64,000 nucleotides of DNA. It comes from Gyrodactylus bullatarudis (Eukaryota; Platyhelminthes; Monogenea; Gyrodactylidea; Gyrodactylidae). The position numbers were made by a program, and so were the translations under genes. Under the pieces are notes generated by a model. The model worked only from the letters and a program-made list of their open reading frames with translations, made no database searches and had not been told where the DNA came from. Positions 12,424-21,734 of this stretch are shown here, piece by piece. The stretch is from the NCBI GenBank assembly GCA_012064415.1, contig SSNU01000002.1, positions 1 to 64,000 on the forward strand. Reading direction: 5' to 3'. Position 1 is the first letter of the stretch. The number at the start of each line of letters is the position of its first letter.

Positions 12424-12660
12424 ATAGGTGATCTTTCTAACAGACGCATAAGACCGTATTTCTTTTTAAACTTGAGAAAATTGTAGATAAGATTAATCTC
12501 TTCTTCAATTTTCAAATCATCGACTTCTTCTGTGATATTAATAAATTTCACACTTTTAAAACAATTGATCATTGTTTTCACATCTACATTATCCCACGCC
12601 TCCTTAGCAATGTAGAGACAATCTTTTAGATTAAGGTGCCTCTTTATCTCATGTAATTTG
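12424..12660 (-). pseudogene. pogo/Tigger (jerky-like) transposase C-terminus
   Basis: An open minus-strand frame contains LNLKDCLYIAKEAWDNVDV followed by TMINCFKSVKF. This matches the helical C-terminal segment of pogo/Tigger/jerky DDE proteins (a W-x-x-V...INCF arrangement). A related, more damaged copy sits at 39830-40010. The frame is cut at 12660 by PLE sequence, so the catalytic core is absent. Confidence 0.6.
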
Positions 12661-12663
12661 ATT

Positions 12664-13387
12664 TTTCAGACAACAACAAGGATCCAAAACCATGGCTAGA
12701 AAAGAAAGGAGTCATCTACATGTTCAAAAGCAGATGCGAATCCACATACATTGACCAAACCATTAGACCCCTCAAAGCTAGAATCTAAGAACACTTAAGA
12801 AATGGCAACAAAAGCTCAGCAGTCCAGGAACACCTGATGACAACAAATCACACTGCTGATGTGAGCAACTTTAGCATCATCTGCCAAGCCGATCCAAAAA
12901 CCCACAGAAGTATCAAGGAACAAGCTCTCACGCACGCTGAAGCCCACTTCATTAACAAACTCCAGCCCAACCTTTGTAAACAAAAAATCCTGGCAAACCA
13001 ACTAGGGATCAAAGGCAAACAAAAATTCACCAACAGAAAATTCTCGCCAAAATAGCAGAAGTGCTAGAGGGGAATCCCCAATTTACATCAACCCAAAATC
13101 CCCCATCCGATGCCACAGCAACCCAAAGTGAAACCAACGAGAAAGTAGTGGAAACTACTAATCAGCTAATTGGCATCAGCATCACAACACCAATAATTTA
13201 TGTGGATGAGAAATCAAGTGACAAAAACGAGAAATCAACGTAAGTTGATAATCAAATCAAATCTCAACCCATAATTAGCACATCTAAAAGAGTATCCAAT
13301 GCAATCTGCAAAACAAGCAGAAAGAGGAGAAGAGAAAGTGGACAGTTACCAATTGATCCCTACATTAAAAGAAGACCGAACACGTAA
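12664..13387 (+). pseudogene. Penelope-like GIY-YIG endonuclease and C-terminal tail
   Basis: The sequence starts abruptly in the PLE linker (NNKDPKPWLEKKG). It continues into a GIY-YIG domain (VIYMF...STYIDQTIRPLKARI*EHL) whose second motif is YID rather than YIG, with a stop two residues before the EHL motif. Then come AEAHFINKLQPNLCKQK and a long hydrophilic tail. The tail ends in basic residues (SRKRRRES) followed by GQLPIDPYIKRRPNT and a stop at 13387. QLPIDPYI fits a Q-x-x-I-x-x-Y-hydrophobic PIP-box-like pattern. Stops near 12790 and 13242 make it a pseudogene. Confidence 0.8.
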
Positions 13388-13489
13388 TTGCTCACAACAA
13401 CAAGAGAAACCTCACTCCCTCCCCAATCGCATTCTCAAACCAACCAATAAGAGGATACACTTTTGTTAATTAATTTAATATAAAATCAA

Positions 13490-13628
13490 GCCGGTGTAAG
13501 ACTCTGATGAGATCCGGCGAAATAAAAGCTTTATCACTAATTACTCGTCTTATCTTCAAATCCTCAAAATGAGTTCCGACTCACCAACAAATTCAAATGT
13601 TTTCGAAGAAGCTCGGCCTACTCCAGCA
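13490..13628 (+). ncRNA. Hammerhead ribozyme and 5' start of a Penelope-like ORF
   Basis: The core CTGATGAGATCCGGCGAAA lies at 13504-13522. Stem III is TAAA-AGC-TTTA and the cleavage triplet is ATC (cut after 13535). Stem I can form between GTAA (13496-13499) and TTAC (13541-13544) with an internal loop. Stem II is very short (8 nt between CTGATGA and GAAA). An ATG at 13569 lies 33 nt after the cut and opens MSSDSPTNSNVFEEARP, which resembles other PLE starts here. HHRs in PLE terminal repeats are known; activity of this one is inferred. Confidence 0.75.
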
Positions 13629-13759
13629 AAATTGATCACTGTTTTCATTTCTACATTATTTCATGAAAGTTTGAATCATCGGCTATCAAATGAAAAATAT
13701 TCATTTTTTATCTGAATTAGTAGAATGGTAAGATTCATTTCTTAGAGGATTTTGAAGAC

Positions 13760-13965
13760 GAGTGAATAATGAGTAATAAAGATTTTATTTTACCGGTTCT
13801 CATCAGACTCTTACACTGGCTAGATATTTATACATACAATAATGAAAAATTAAAAATCCTCTGATTGGAAAAATGGGAATTGAAAGAAAATCGCAGGGAG
13901 GAGGGGTAAGGTTTCACTGGGTTCATTGTCTTTTCTTGAGAAAGGGATCTAGTTGTAACTGCATT
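13760..13965 (-). pseudogene. PLE C-terminal tail with degenerate hammerhead motif
   Basis: On the minus strand a short frame reads QLQLDPFLKKRQ and stops at 13923. This matches the PLE tail ending QLPIDPYIKRR at 13387. About 120 nt further on comes CTGATGAG followed by AACCGGT and AAAA instead of GAAA (13772-13806), a decayed version of the PLE hammerhead. It is therefore the 3' end of a 5'-truncated PLE, opposite in orientation to the neighbouring copy. Confidence 0.65.
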
Positions 13966-14388
13966 CATTTTTTAATCTGACTCTAGTTATAGACCCCCGT
14001 TTTTTCTTACCGATTACTCAATCCAAAGATACCACAATGTAGGGAGACCCGTTGATTCACACTAGTGAATAGAAAATTATGAAAGGATATTAGTCATTTA
14101 GATCCATCAACATTATTACACAGGGAAACCAAAGCCCTATCATTAATTTTATGTTTCCTCTGTATTTTGAAATGTTTAAATAATGATGATAGGGGTCTTG
14201 AGATGAGATTGACAGATATTATTTCAAGACCCCTTCTATCCATAAATGAAAATTCGTGTATACATTGATACACACACACATTGTGGTACTCAGCATGAAA
14301 AATCAACGCAGATTAGCCAGAGACCCCCTTATAGCTAGCATAAGAAAACGATGTAGACATCTGAACACATTTTCGCTTCTAACCATGA

Positions 14389-14575
14389 AAAAACAACTCA
14401 CCCTAGAGCAAAGAAATGAATTAAAAAACAACAGGGAACAACATCGATTCGACATTTAGCTAAGATGTTTAAAGTCACACCACTCACAATAAAGAGGATA
14501 GTTGAAAATGAAGTTAAAGTCCCAGGTGAATCTCAGTATCAAACATCAGATTAACACATGTCTTGTATAGAACGC
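14389..14575 (+). pseudogene. pogo/Tigger-like N-terminal HTH fragment
   Basis: MKKQLTLEQRNELKNN is followed, after a frame change, by IRHLAKMFKVTPLTIKRIVE. This is a psq-type helix-turn-helix and aligns with MKKQIPTEERISIKK and RCLAKTFKVAPSTIKRIIE near 41300. It is broken by the frameshift at about 14450 and by a stop near 14554. It is DNA-binding only; no catalytic part is present. Confidence 0.55.
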
Positions 14576-14619
14576 GTAGACAACCAATGGAAAATAGTGC
14601 ATCGTAATAATATTTAAAT

Positions 14620-14778
14620 GTTAACCGTGATAGAGTCTGAAGAGATCCGGCGAAATATAACGTTCATCACTAAAATATACGCTCGTTTTCTTGAACCTTC
14701 CTTATGAGTTTAGAGACCAACAATAATATTCTTGATGAAGTTCGACAATATTATCGTTCAAATGAAACCAAACTATAT
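14620..14778 (+). ncRNA. PLE terminal repeat with hammerhead motif and ORF start
   Basis: CTGAAGAGATCCGGCGAAA lies at 14637-14655. The TATAAC/GTTCATC arm ends at the predicted cut after 14668. An ATG at 14704 lies 35 nt later and opens MSLETNNNILDEVRQYYRSN. The variant CTGAAGA replaces CTGATGA. The tRNA/hammerhead element at 14779 inserted directly into the end of this repeat, so this PLE end is older. Confidence 0.65.
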
Positions 14779-14949
14779 GGAAATTACAGTGTTTTTAGAC
14801 AATTAACCTACTAGCGTGTTAAGTGTGGTCACTGGTAATTATTATATCCATGTGAACTCTAACTTGATGGAGATTGTCTTCTCACACCTAGATGCTAGAA
14901 ATTCGGATAAGCAAGTGTCAATTCCATAAGAGAGTCGAATAATATTCAA

Positions 14950-15004
14950 CTCACGGTGGCAGATGTAGACGCGTTTCGTCCTTATTAGGACTCGTCAGTA
15001 CAGG
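14950..15004 (-). ncRNA. Hammerhead ribozyme, left arm of foldback element
   Basis: The core is CTGACGAG, a TCC-TAATAA-GGA stem-loop II, CGAAA, CGCG stem III and GTC (cleavage triplet), then TACATCTGCCACC. The catalytic core is intact. The 5' strand of outer stem I is shortened here: GTA follows GGATTC directly, without the CTATGGT segment present in the other arm. This may weaken or abolish folding of this copy. Confidence 0.75.
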
Positions 15005-15060
15005 ATTCGAACCCAGGTCTTCAACGTTGTGAGGCAACGCTTCTAACCACTAGGCCAGAA
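15003..15060 (-). promoter_or_regulatory. tRNA-like RNA polymerase III promoter of the SINE
   Basis: The minus strand reads TGGCCTAGTGG (fits the A box TRGCNNARYNGG), then an anticodon-arm-like GTTGCCTCACAAC, then GGTTCGAATCC (a perfect B box). The loop CCTCACA resembles tRNA-Val(CAC). It has no acceptor-stem closure and passes straight into the hammerhead, so it is a tRNA-derived SINE head and not a tRNA gene. Confidence 0.8.
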
Positions 15061-15143
15061 CCCCCGTTCATCTCCTATTACTCCACACTCCCATAGTATT
15101 GACACCACCTACACACTGGTTTTTTGTAAATAAGAATCCTGGC

Positions 15144-15199
15144 TATGGTGTACTGACGAGTCCTAATAAGGACGAAACGCGTCTACATCTGCCACCATG
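15144..15199 (+). ncRNA. Hammerhead ribozyme, right arm, fully paired type I
   Basis: All conserved positions are present: CTGACGA (15153-15159), stem II GTCC/GGAC with loop TAATAA, GAAA (15174-15177), minimal stem III CG/CG and cleavage after GTC (15183). Stem I pairs TGTA with TACA, then, after an internal loop, ATGGTG with CACCAT. This is close to the Schistosoma SINE hammerhead in layout (minimal stem III, internal loop in stem I). Self-cleavage is inferred from the fold. Confidence 0.85.
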
Positions 15200-15366
15200 A
15201 GTTGAATATTATTCGACTCTCTTATGGAATTGACACTTGCTTATCCGAATTTCTAACATCTAGGTGTGAGAAGACAATCTCCATCAAGTTAGAGTTCACA
15301 TGGATATAGTAATTACCAGTGACCACACTTTGCTAGTAGGTTAATTGTCTAAAAACCAAACTATAT

Positions 15367-16525
15367 TTCAGGAGCCATCCCTCTTTAATTTATCTCTTCT
15401 TGCTTTACAGGACTTTTAACTATTATATTTTTATCCTTTTATTGAGATCTGGGAATATAGATATAAAAGCTGGTATTTAGTTGATAATTGAAAAAAAGCT
15501 CGAAAATGTAAAATTATTATAAGTCCGACCTTTATTAAAATCAACAAGAAAAAGTAGAGATAATTGCATGCAGAAATAGAAAAGGTAATGAATTCGAAAT
15601 ACACCTCCCTACTTCCTTAGAATTATTTATATTTTTAGCCACACCCTGATTGTAAAATATATCAGGAAACTCACCCACTACCATATATATATTTTTTATA
15701 ATTTTATATTTTTCTACCATAACATTTTCATCGTTTACGACTGTATCAAAATGAAGATTATTTTTAGCGTGAGAAAAATATAGTAAGGATGAATAAATAA
15801 ATAAATCTCCATATGAGTTAATTAAGTGACATTCTGAATGAGTGCATCACCGTAAGAAAATTTGTTTGTGGTTGAGTATAGGCAAGAATCTAAAAGTTGA
15901 TCTTATTTTCTTTAAATTCGAATCAAATCAAGCGACTTGAATTAAATTCGATGCTCAGAATACTTATTGATGGAAGAAGAACTAAACCTTTTATTTCTAA
16001 AAAACAAATAACACCGTTCTAACTTTCTAGGTATCAAATATTTTTTTGTGTTAATAATTCTTGACTTTTACATTACGTTTTTCTATGATTATGTGTATTA
16101 CATACTAGAAATTAGACCTGTTCATCTCTACTCGATACTATATAGGTTGTAGCTCGATATCTGCTCTATAAATATCGGTATTTTATATCGTCTATACTCT
16201 AATATCGGATATTATTGGGGGAAATAACAGGGTAGTCATATTACTCGGATTAACATGTTAAAAATATAGCCAATCAAACTGCAGTTTTCCAAAACGGTGT
16301 TATTTCATGAAACATTCCCACTATTTCTATTATTTGAAAATTTGAATTCCAAATGTCTTGTAATTCATTTTTGAATATTAATACAACAAATACTTTGATT
16401 TAATTGAAGGCGGTAAGGTGCACTTTTAAACAGTTACAATAACATATCGACAAATCTGTTATAAAAAAAAACTGTGGAATAATCGTGAAAACAAAAAATC
16501 AAAGTACCACAAACATCAGATCACA
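15367..16525. other. Non-coding AT-rich region
   Basis: No gene is recognised. The first part (15367-15420) resembles a PLE-flank repeat also found near 35870 and 10760 (ending in TTTACAGGACTTT-like sequence). The rest has no repeat boundary that I can place. Confidence 0.4.
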
Positions 16526-16529
16526 AGAA

Positions 16530-17690
16530 TCAGCTTGAAATATGCTGCTGACCTTGAGTACATAAAGAGGGTGACTCTTCATTTACTAGCTTGGCTTCAG
16601 CTATTTCCAGAACTTTGTGGTTACGTTGCTTACTAAATCTCGGGTCAGCAGAGTATCTAATTCTATAATTTTCAATCTCCGCTGAGTGATTCGTGGTTCG
16701 GAAGTGTTCTTGTATTGAGGAGCTTACATTACTTGAGCTAAGGTTTTCTTTGATCCTTACTGATACAGGCCTCATTGGCATCCTAATACAGGACTGGTCA
16801 CAGGAACATTTGAATTCGTAGACGACTCCTTTCCTATTCAGCCAGTCAACCGGATCCTTGTTGCGGTCGTTTAGCCACTTAGTTGTCTTAGATATGAAAT
16901 GTACTTTCTGTTGTAATATTGCCGAATTAGGGACGCCACCTTCAAATGGGTATTGGAGGTTAAGGTATTTTACTCTAGCATGAAATCCTTGGGATAGCCA
17001 CTTGTTTCAAATTTGCAAAAAAATTTTTTCCGTTCTTCTTCTTGGAATTGCGTTGAAACTAATCGGTGGATTTTCAGGATTTCACTCTTCACCAGACTTC
17101 TTTTCGTTTATACTTGCTTATACCAGGCTTTTGTATATTTAGAGGTGAGGTTACCAGTGCTTGAGTATCTTACAATGGAGGTTTCGAGGAAGTTGAGTGA
17201 GTTCTTCGTTTCATTTTCCATTGAGAATTTCAATCTGCGATGCATTTGGTTCAGTTTCACAAGTATTGGATCGGGATTATAGTCATTTTTCAAAAAAGAA
17301 GGAATGTATTTTCTACGTAGCATAGATACAAGTTGGCACCACTAATGATGTTGGCCATCTTTGTCGATTCTAAGGAAGCTAGGAGTGGTCTTAGAGGCGT
17401 TCTCATTGCAACATCATCTATCTGTTGGAGATAGGAACCATTGAATCTAAAATCAATATTCTAAACCGTCATGTAGATAAGTAAGCAGACGTCATCAGCT
17501 GTCATTGAGGTGGTAGTTGGGCCTTCGCATTCGATCAGCTCAGGATTTTCCGTGAGTTTCTTTTGTGTGTAGCCCTCTGTTTCTTTCAAGGGCAAATTTG
17601 TAAAATGTGAGGAAACATCAAAGGAAACCTTTCGGGTTTTTGCTATCTTTATTTTGTTAATCTGTAAATAAAATCATTTTGGGAGAAGAT
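16530..17690 (-). pseudogene. Degenerate Penelope-like RT and GIY-YIG endonuclease
   Basis: On the minus strand, from high to low coordinates: RT motif A (DVSSHFTNLPLKET), motif B (IDDVAMRTPLRPLLA), motif C decayed to CYVENTF, LNQMHRRLKFSME with SLNFLETSI, a linker, and a GIY-YIG remnant (KGVVYEFKCSCDQSCIRMP) ending in IAEAKLVNEESPSLC. Motif C has lost its DD pair and the YIG motif is CIR, so both active sites are dead. Several frame breaks are present (near 17324, 17100 and 16800). Confidence 0.8.
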
Positions 17691-17735
17691 TTTGGACACC
17701 GCCTACAAACAGGTTGTTTTGTATTATAATAATGA

Positions 17736-18066
17736 AAAGATTACAGTGTTATTCGACATTTAACCTAACAGCAAAGTGTGGTCTCAGTTAATTTCTATAT
17801 CCATATAATCTAACTTGAACGAGATTATCTTCTCACAACTAGATGTTAGAAACATTGATTTACAACGTTGAAGACCCGGTCTATGGTGTATTAACGAGTC
17901 CTAATAAGGACGAAACTTCACTACATCTGCCACCGTAATTTATATATTATTTGACTCTCTTATGCAACTAACACTTGCTTAACATCTACGTGTAAGAAGA
18001 AAATCTCCATCAAGTTAGATTTTATATGGATTGAATTACCAGTGACAACACTTAGCTAGTAGGTTT
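17736..18066. mobile_element. Degenerate second copy of the foldback tRNA/hammerhead element
   Basis: The left arm (about 17745-17850) and right arm (17935-18066) are inverted copies matching the 14.8-kb element, including the AACTTGA.GAGATT and CTAGTAGGTT ends. The centre keeps the 3' part of the tRNA-like head (ACAACGTTGAAGACC) and a damaged hammerhead: TTAACGAG instead of CTGACGAG, and TTCAC instead of the CGCGTC end. Stem II is preserved. It is an old, inactive copy. Confidence 0.75.
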
Positions 18067-18569
18067 TATTATATGATATGAGTAAAATCTTATATAATTA
18101 AAATTAAAAAACTGTACATTTTTATCTGCTATTTGTAAAGCCTTTGTAATACAAAAAAACTATATTTTGAGTATCTAAAATCGAGCTAAATCTAATAATC
18201 CTGAATAACTTGTATCTGAGAGCTGCTTCAACTATTTTGCAACATCCTCTCCCTTATATGACAGAAAGATGGTTAGATCGAAAATTAATCAAAAATTGAT
18301 GCTGAGTTTCTTTAGCATGGAACACATTATAATGTAAACATTTTTTAAATCAACCTTATTTCTAATAAATTTCAAATGATCTTTTACAGAATCTTAAAGT
18401 CAGGTCATATTTTACTTTCAAAATGAGTGGGTAAACAAGCTGTGACTATTGGTTGTGAAAATTAAGGTATCAGCTTTAATCCTTGATTAAATATTTGAGT
18501 TAGAAAGAACTGATTCAAATCTCTTAAAATTAAATAACTATTTTATTTGATAGAAAAATAATATATATA

Positions 18570-19334
18570 TGTCACCGTAAATATGCTTACTCACGTAAGT
18601 AAGCATACATACGGTTAGTATGCATACTTACGTTTTTTTACGTAAAAGTGCTTACTGGGTAAGGACTTTTTCGAATATTTCTGTCCCCAGTAAGCATATT
18701 TACAGTAGGTAAGCATACTTACGTTTTTTTAAATTTAAGCCCTCAATAGTCTTATCATAAAATCATCTAGCATAAATAAGAATTACTGGGTGTTTTAAAA
18801 AATATAATTTTTTTTATTTATTTCGACAAGAAAGACTATTATGGCACCTCGAATTGCATTTTACATTATTTTTCAAACAGCGACATCTATTCAATTGACA
18901 CTGGCCAGCACAATTGCATTTAACAAACCCTTATCCGTCGGACGAAAATTGGTTTCTGACAGCAGTTCTTAGGGAGAATTCCTTATCTGGTACAACATCC
19001 GGGGTCAGAACATTATTTGATAGGACTTGGAACTGGTTTGAACTATATTTTCCAGCAAGTTTTCCATCGTTGACTCCTATCTCATACATGTTATTCTCAT
19101 CACGTTTCAATATCACGCCAATAAGATTTGAATGGTCCAATGGGCCTTTATCAAATTCAGGGATTTTAATTGTGACATTTGTTCCAACTTCAAATGATTT
19201 GGTAGATCGCTCAGTCATTTTATCGGCAGCCTTGACCATATTTTCATGAATCTGAGTCTCTGCCTTGCTACGATCTAATATTTCAACTAAAACAGAAGTT
19301 TATACTTACGTGAGTAAGCATATTTACGGTGACA
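18570..19334. mobile_element. Ginger-like non-autonomous DNA transposon (MITE)
   Basis: Termini start TGTCACCGTAAATATGC in both orientations, with 32 bp of perfect TIR, and are flanked by TATA at 18566-18569 and 19335-19338. TGTNR termini with a 4-bp duplication are the published hallmark of Ginger elements. Subterminal GTAAGCATAC/GTATGCTTAC units repeat in the left third. The element keeps only the C-terminal end of an integrase-type protein on the minus strand, so it is a deletion derivative of an autonomous copy. The TA-rich target makes the duplication less certain. Confidence 0.75.
18814..19239 (-). pseudogene. C-terminal region of a KRBA2/SCAND3-like integrase-TE protein
   Basis: The minus strand encodes a beta-rich segment (VGTNVTIKIPEFDKGP...NLIGVIL, YEIGVNDGKLAGKYSSNQF). 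After one in-frame TAA it continues with a Cys-rich tail (FVKCNCAGQC, then RCRCLKNNVKCNSRCH, then SCRNK). This pairing of a ligand-like domain and a Cys-rich tail is what I associate with the C-terminus of rve-integrase proteins of the KRBA2/SCAND3 type. That assignment rests on memory of the family, not a search. The integrase core is absent. Confidence 0.55.
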
Positions 19335-19631
19335 TATATATTGTCGACATGAAGACGAGAATTTACTATTCTTACAGAATTCTTAAATTTTCCAAATACT
19401 CATTCTCAGGAGCAAAAATATTCTTTTTGATGCAATTATAATACAAGCCAACAAGTTGTTAAAATAATTTTCTAAATTTCAACAAATCATTTTATATTGG
19501 AATTCGAAAATGAATTTTTTTCCTGACTTCCAGAAGTTTTATATGAAACTAGTGAATTATCTGCCAAACAGTTATAAAAATATTGGTTGGGATTTATTTA
19601 GATTTTTAAACTTAACTCAATGTTATATATA

Positions 19632-20579
19632 TGTTACAGTGAATCCGTGACCTCGAGGGATTCCACGGATTAACCGTTATTCTACGGAATCACTAAAAGG
19701 CTAGTTATTCCGTAAACTCGGTTTTCGAATTCACTAGTTATTCCGAGGAATCCCTGATAAGCACTAGTAATTCTGAGGAATCCCTAATAAGCACTGGTAA
19801 TTCCGCGATTAACAGATGAAATATTGAAAATTTTTAAATTCATTATTTGAATAATAAAAAAAACAGGGAAATGTTTTTCTGATAGACCTTTGATGACAAG
19901 CTCATTTTAATTAACGTAATGTATCTGTTCTTATTCCTTCAGAAATATGCCTTGAATTATTTTCAATTCAATTTTCAAGGAATTTAGATAAATGTATGCT
20001 GAGTCCTATTCCAATCTATGTCAAAAATATAAATAAATAGTTGGTATCAATTTCATAAACCCAAACAGATGAAAACTCGATTTTTTTGAGCTTATCAATA
20101 TTGATAACCCTACTTATTTCTCCAAGTTTTACAGTCAAGAACGGTTTGATCAGTTACTTAAAGATATAAAGGAGTCCCAAAATAGTAATTTATCTGATAA
20201 AAAGTACTATCGAATTAGGACCCGGTATGACTACCAGATGATGACCAGGAAAGAAAACTAGATAAGAATACAAATAGACGCGAGTTCATTCCTCTCAACA
20301 AGATTTTTAGCATAGTACACAGTCGTGATATCAGTCTTGGTCACTGTGGATGAGATTTTATCTCAATAATTCATGATCAAAAAATAAAATTAACTCAAAA
20401 TTCTACGGAATTATCTTTGCTCATTAGGGATTCCTCAGAATTACTAGTGCTTATCAGGGATTCCTCGGAATAACTAGTGAATTCGAAAACCGAGTTTACG
20501 GAATAACTAGCCTTTTAGTGATTCCGTAGAATAACGGTTAATCCGTGGAATCCCTCGAGGTCACGGATTCACTGTAACA
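19632..20579. mobile_element. Ginger-like MITE with about 178-bp TIRs
   Basis: Both ends begin TGTTACAGTGAATCCGTG. The arms are identical for roughly 158 bp and similar to about 178 bp, and contain internally repeated AGGAATCCCT.ATAAGCACT units. TATA flanks both ends (19628-19631 and 20580-20583). The TGTNR start and 4-bp duplication match the element 300 bp upstream, which also begins TGTYACMGTRAAT. I see no coding sequence inside. Near-identical arms suggest recent origin or gene conversion. Confidence 0.8.
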
Positions 20580-20583
20580 TATA

Positions 20584-21436
20584 TATATATACCGAACCCT
20601 CCTTAAAATTTATTACAGCTTAAAAAAATTTTCGACGTGAGAAATTACTTTTACAATAATAATTTATAATAATGTTTACAAGATTGTTGTTTTTAATCTC
20701 ACAAAATTTTTGGCTACCTTTTTCTACATGCCGAATTCTGGAATATTATTACCATTATCTACCATTAGGATTCAATACTGCTGAATAATATTCTGTAACT
20801 GGTCTGGCCTAAAATTTGAACAGAAGTTTTTTCATTTCGTCAGTATTTGTGGAAATGAATGATTTGACCAATGAATTTTTTTATAATTTCCTTATAGTAA
20901 TCAGTGAAGTCAAGTCTATGAGTATAAGTCAATCAGTTTAGTTTATTGCCGAGATATGTTCCATAATTGGGTGAAATGACTTTCTATTTCACCTCTAGCT
21001 GCTATATCCATTTTGAATTTTATCTTGATAGTTTTAACTAAGTTGTTGTTGTTGTCTAAGACAGAAAGAATGTAGAAATTTTGGCATCAATGGAAATTTT
21101 TGCGGTCATTCATGGTCATTCGGAAATATTTTTGGCAATTTTGGAATTAACCCTTCAATGAAATAAAATAAAATATAAATAAATTTTTACTGTTTTATCC
21201 TAAATTTTTATATTTCAAGATTATATTTATTTCGAAGGCTATACTTGTAAGAAATTTCTAAACAATATTTTATTCAAACTTAAAATGTAATGAATTTAGG
21301 ATAATCATTGTATCATTAGTCAAATAATAAGAAGTGAAAAGTTGTTTTGTCGTTCTCAGTAGGGTTTTTAGAAACATCTATTTATAATAGTGATTGCTAA
21401 ATTGACCTATTATATCATTCGTTAGTTGGGCAAACG
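20584..21436. other. Non-coding AT-rich region
   Basis: No recognisable gene, repeat terminus or ribozyme motif was found here. Confidence 0.4.
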
Positions 21437-21730
21437 TTGAGAGCATTTTAAGAAATAACAAGGATGCTGAAAATAAGAGGAATAAGCGCTATATTTCAGG
21501 CATACTCATCAGCCTCTTACATGCCGAATATATAATAAAATACAAAGAGTTTTAAAATGAATCTGATTGGCTCTTTCTGGTTATAGGGGGTGAGAAAATT
21601 CTGATAGCACATTATTATAAGATATGACGTGTAGTGTGTCTAGTCTTGATGTTTTGTTGTAAAAACTGATAAATCTGGGTGTTACATTAGTTTAAAATAT
21701 GTTTTCCTCTTTTCTTAATGTTCATTTCTG
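21437..21730 (-). mobile_element. Solo 3' end of a Penelope-like element (second hammerhead family)
   Basis: Read on the minus strand, the sequence starts with a 3' UTR segment (AAAACATATTTTAAACTAATG) shared with 24430-24490, then a segment shared with 30050-30215, then a hammerhead motif at 21474-21519. An ATG follows 34 nt after the predicted cut. It has no coding body, so it is a severely 5'-truncated PLE insertion. Confidence 0.65.
21474..21519 (-). ncRNA. Hammerhead ribozyme, second PLE family
   Basis: The minus strand reads TAAGAGG, CTGATGAG, TATGCCT, GAAA, a TATAGCGCTTA arm, TT, then CCTCTTA. TAAGAGG and CCTCTTA pair perfectly as stem I (7 bp), and cleavage is predicted after ATT. Stem II is a weak 8-nt segment like that of the first family. 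The same motif is at 30158-30203 on the plus strand. Confidence 0.7.
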
Positions 21731-21734
21731 AAGT

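Larger units (their letters stand above)
14779..15354. mobile_element. Foldback tRNA-SINE/retrozyme carrying two hammerhead ribozymes
   Basis: The element is flanked by ACCAAACTATAT at 14767-14778 and 15355-15366, a 12-bp target-site duplication. Two arms of about 215 bp (14790-14998 and 15135-15352) are inverted copies of each other. Each holds a hammerhead core. The central part holds a tRNA-like promoter on the minus strand (15003-15060) that joins the left arm. Single-armed copies at 56012-56355 and 35620-35800 show that the monomer is tRNA head, hammerhead and a 3' body of about 190 bp. This copy is two units joined head to head. Confidence 0.85.

Noticed and set aside
15003..15060. A functional tRNA gene
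   Set aside because: A and B boxes are present, but the acceptor stem is absent and the sequence runs directly into a hammerhead ribozyme. The same block recurs in other copies of the element.
18914..19249. A 111-codon plus-strand open frame
   Set aside because: It is the antisense shadow of the KRBA2-like C-terminal segment on the minus strand.
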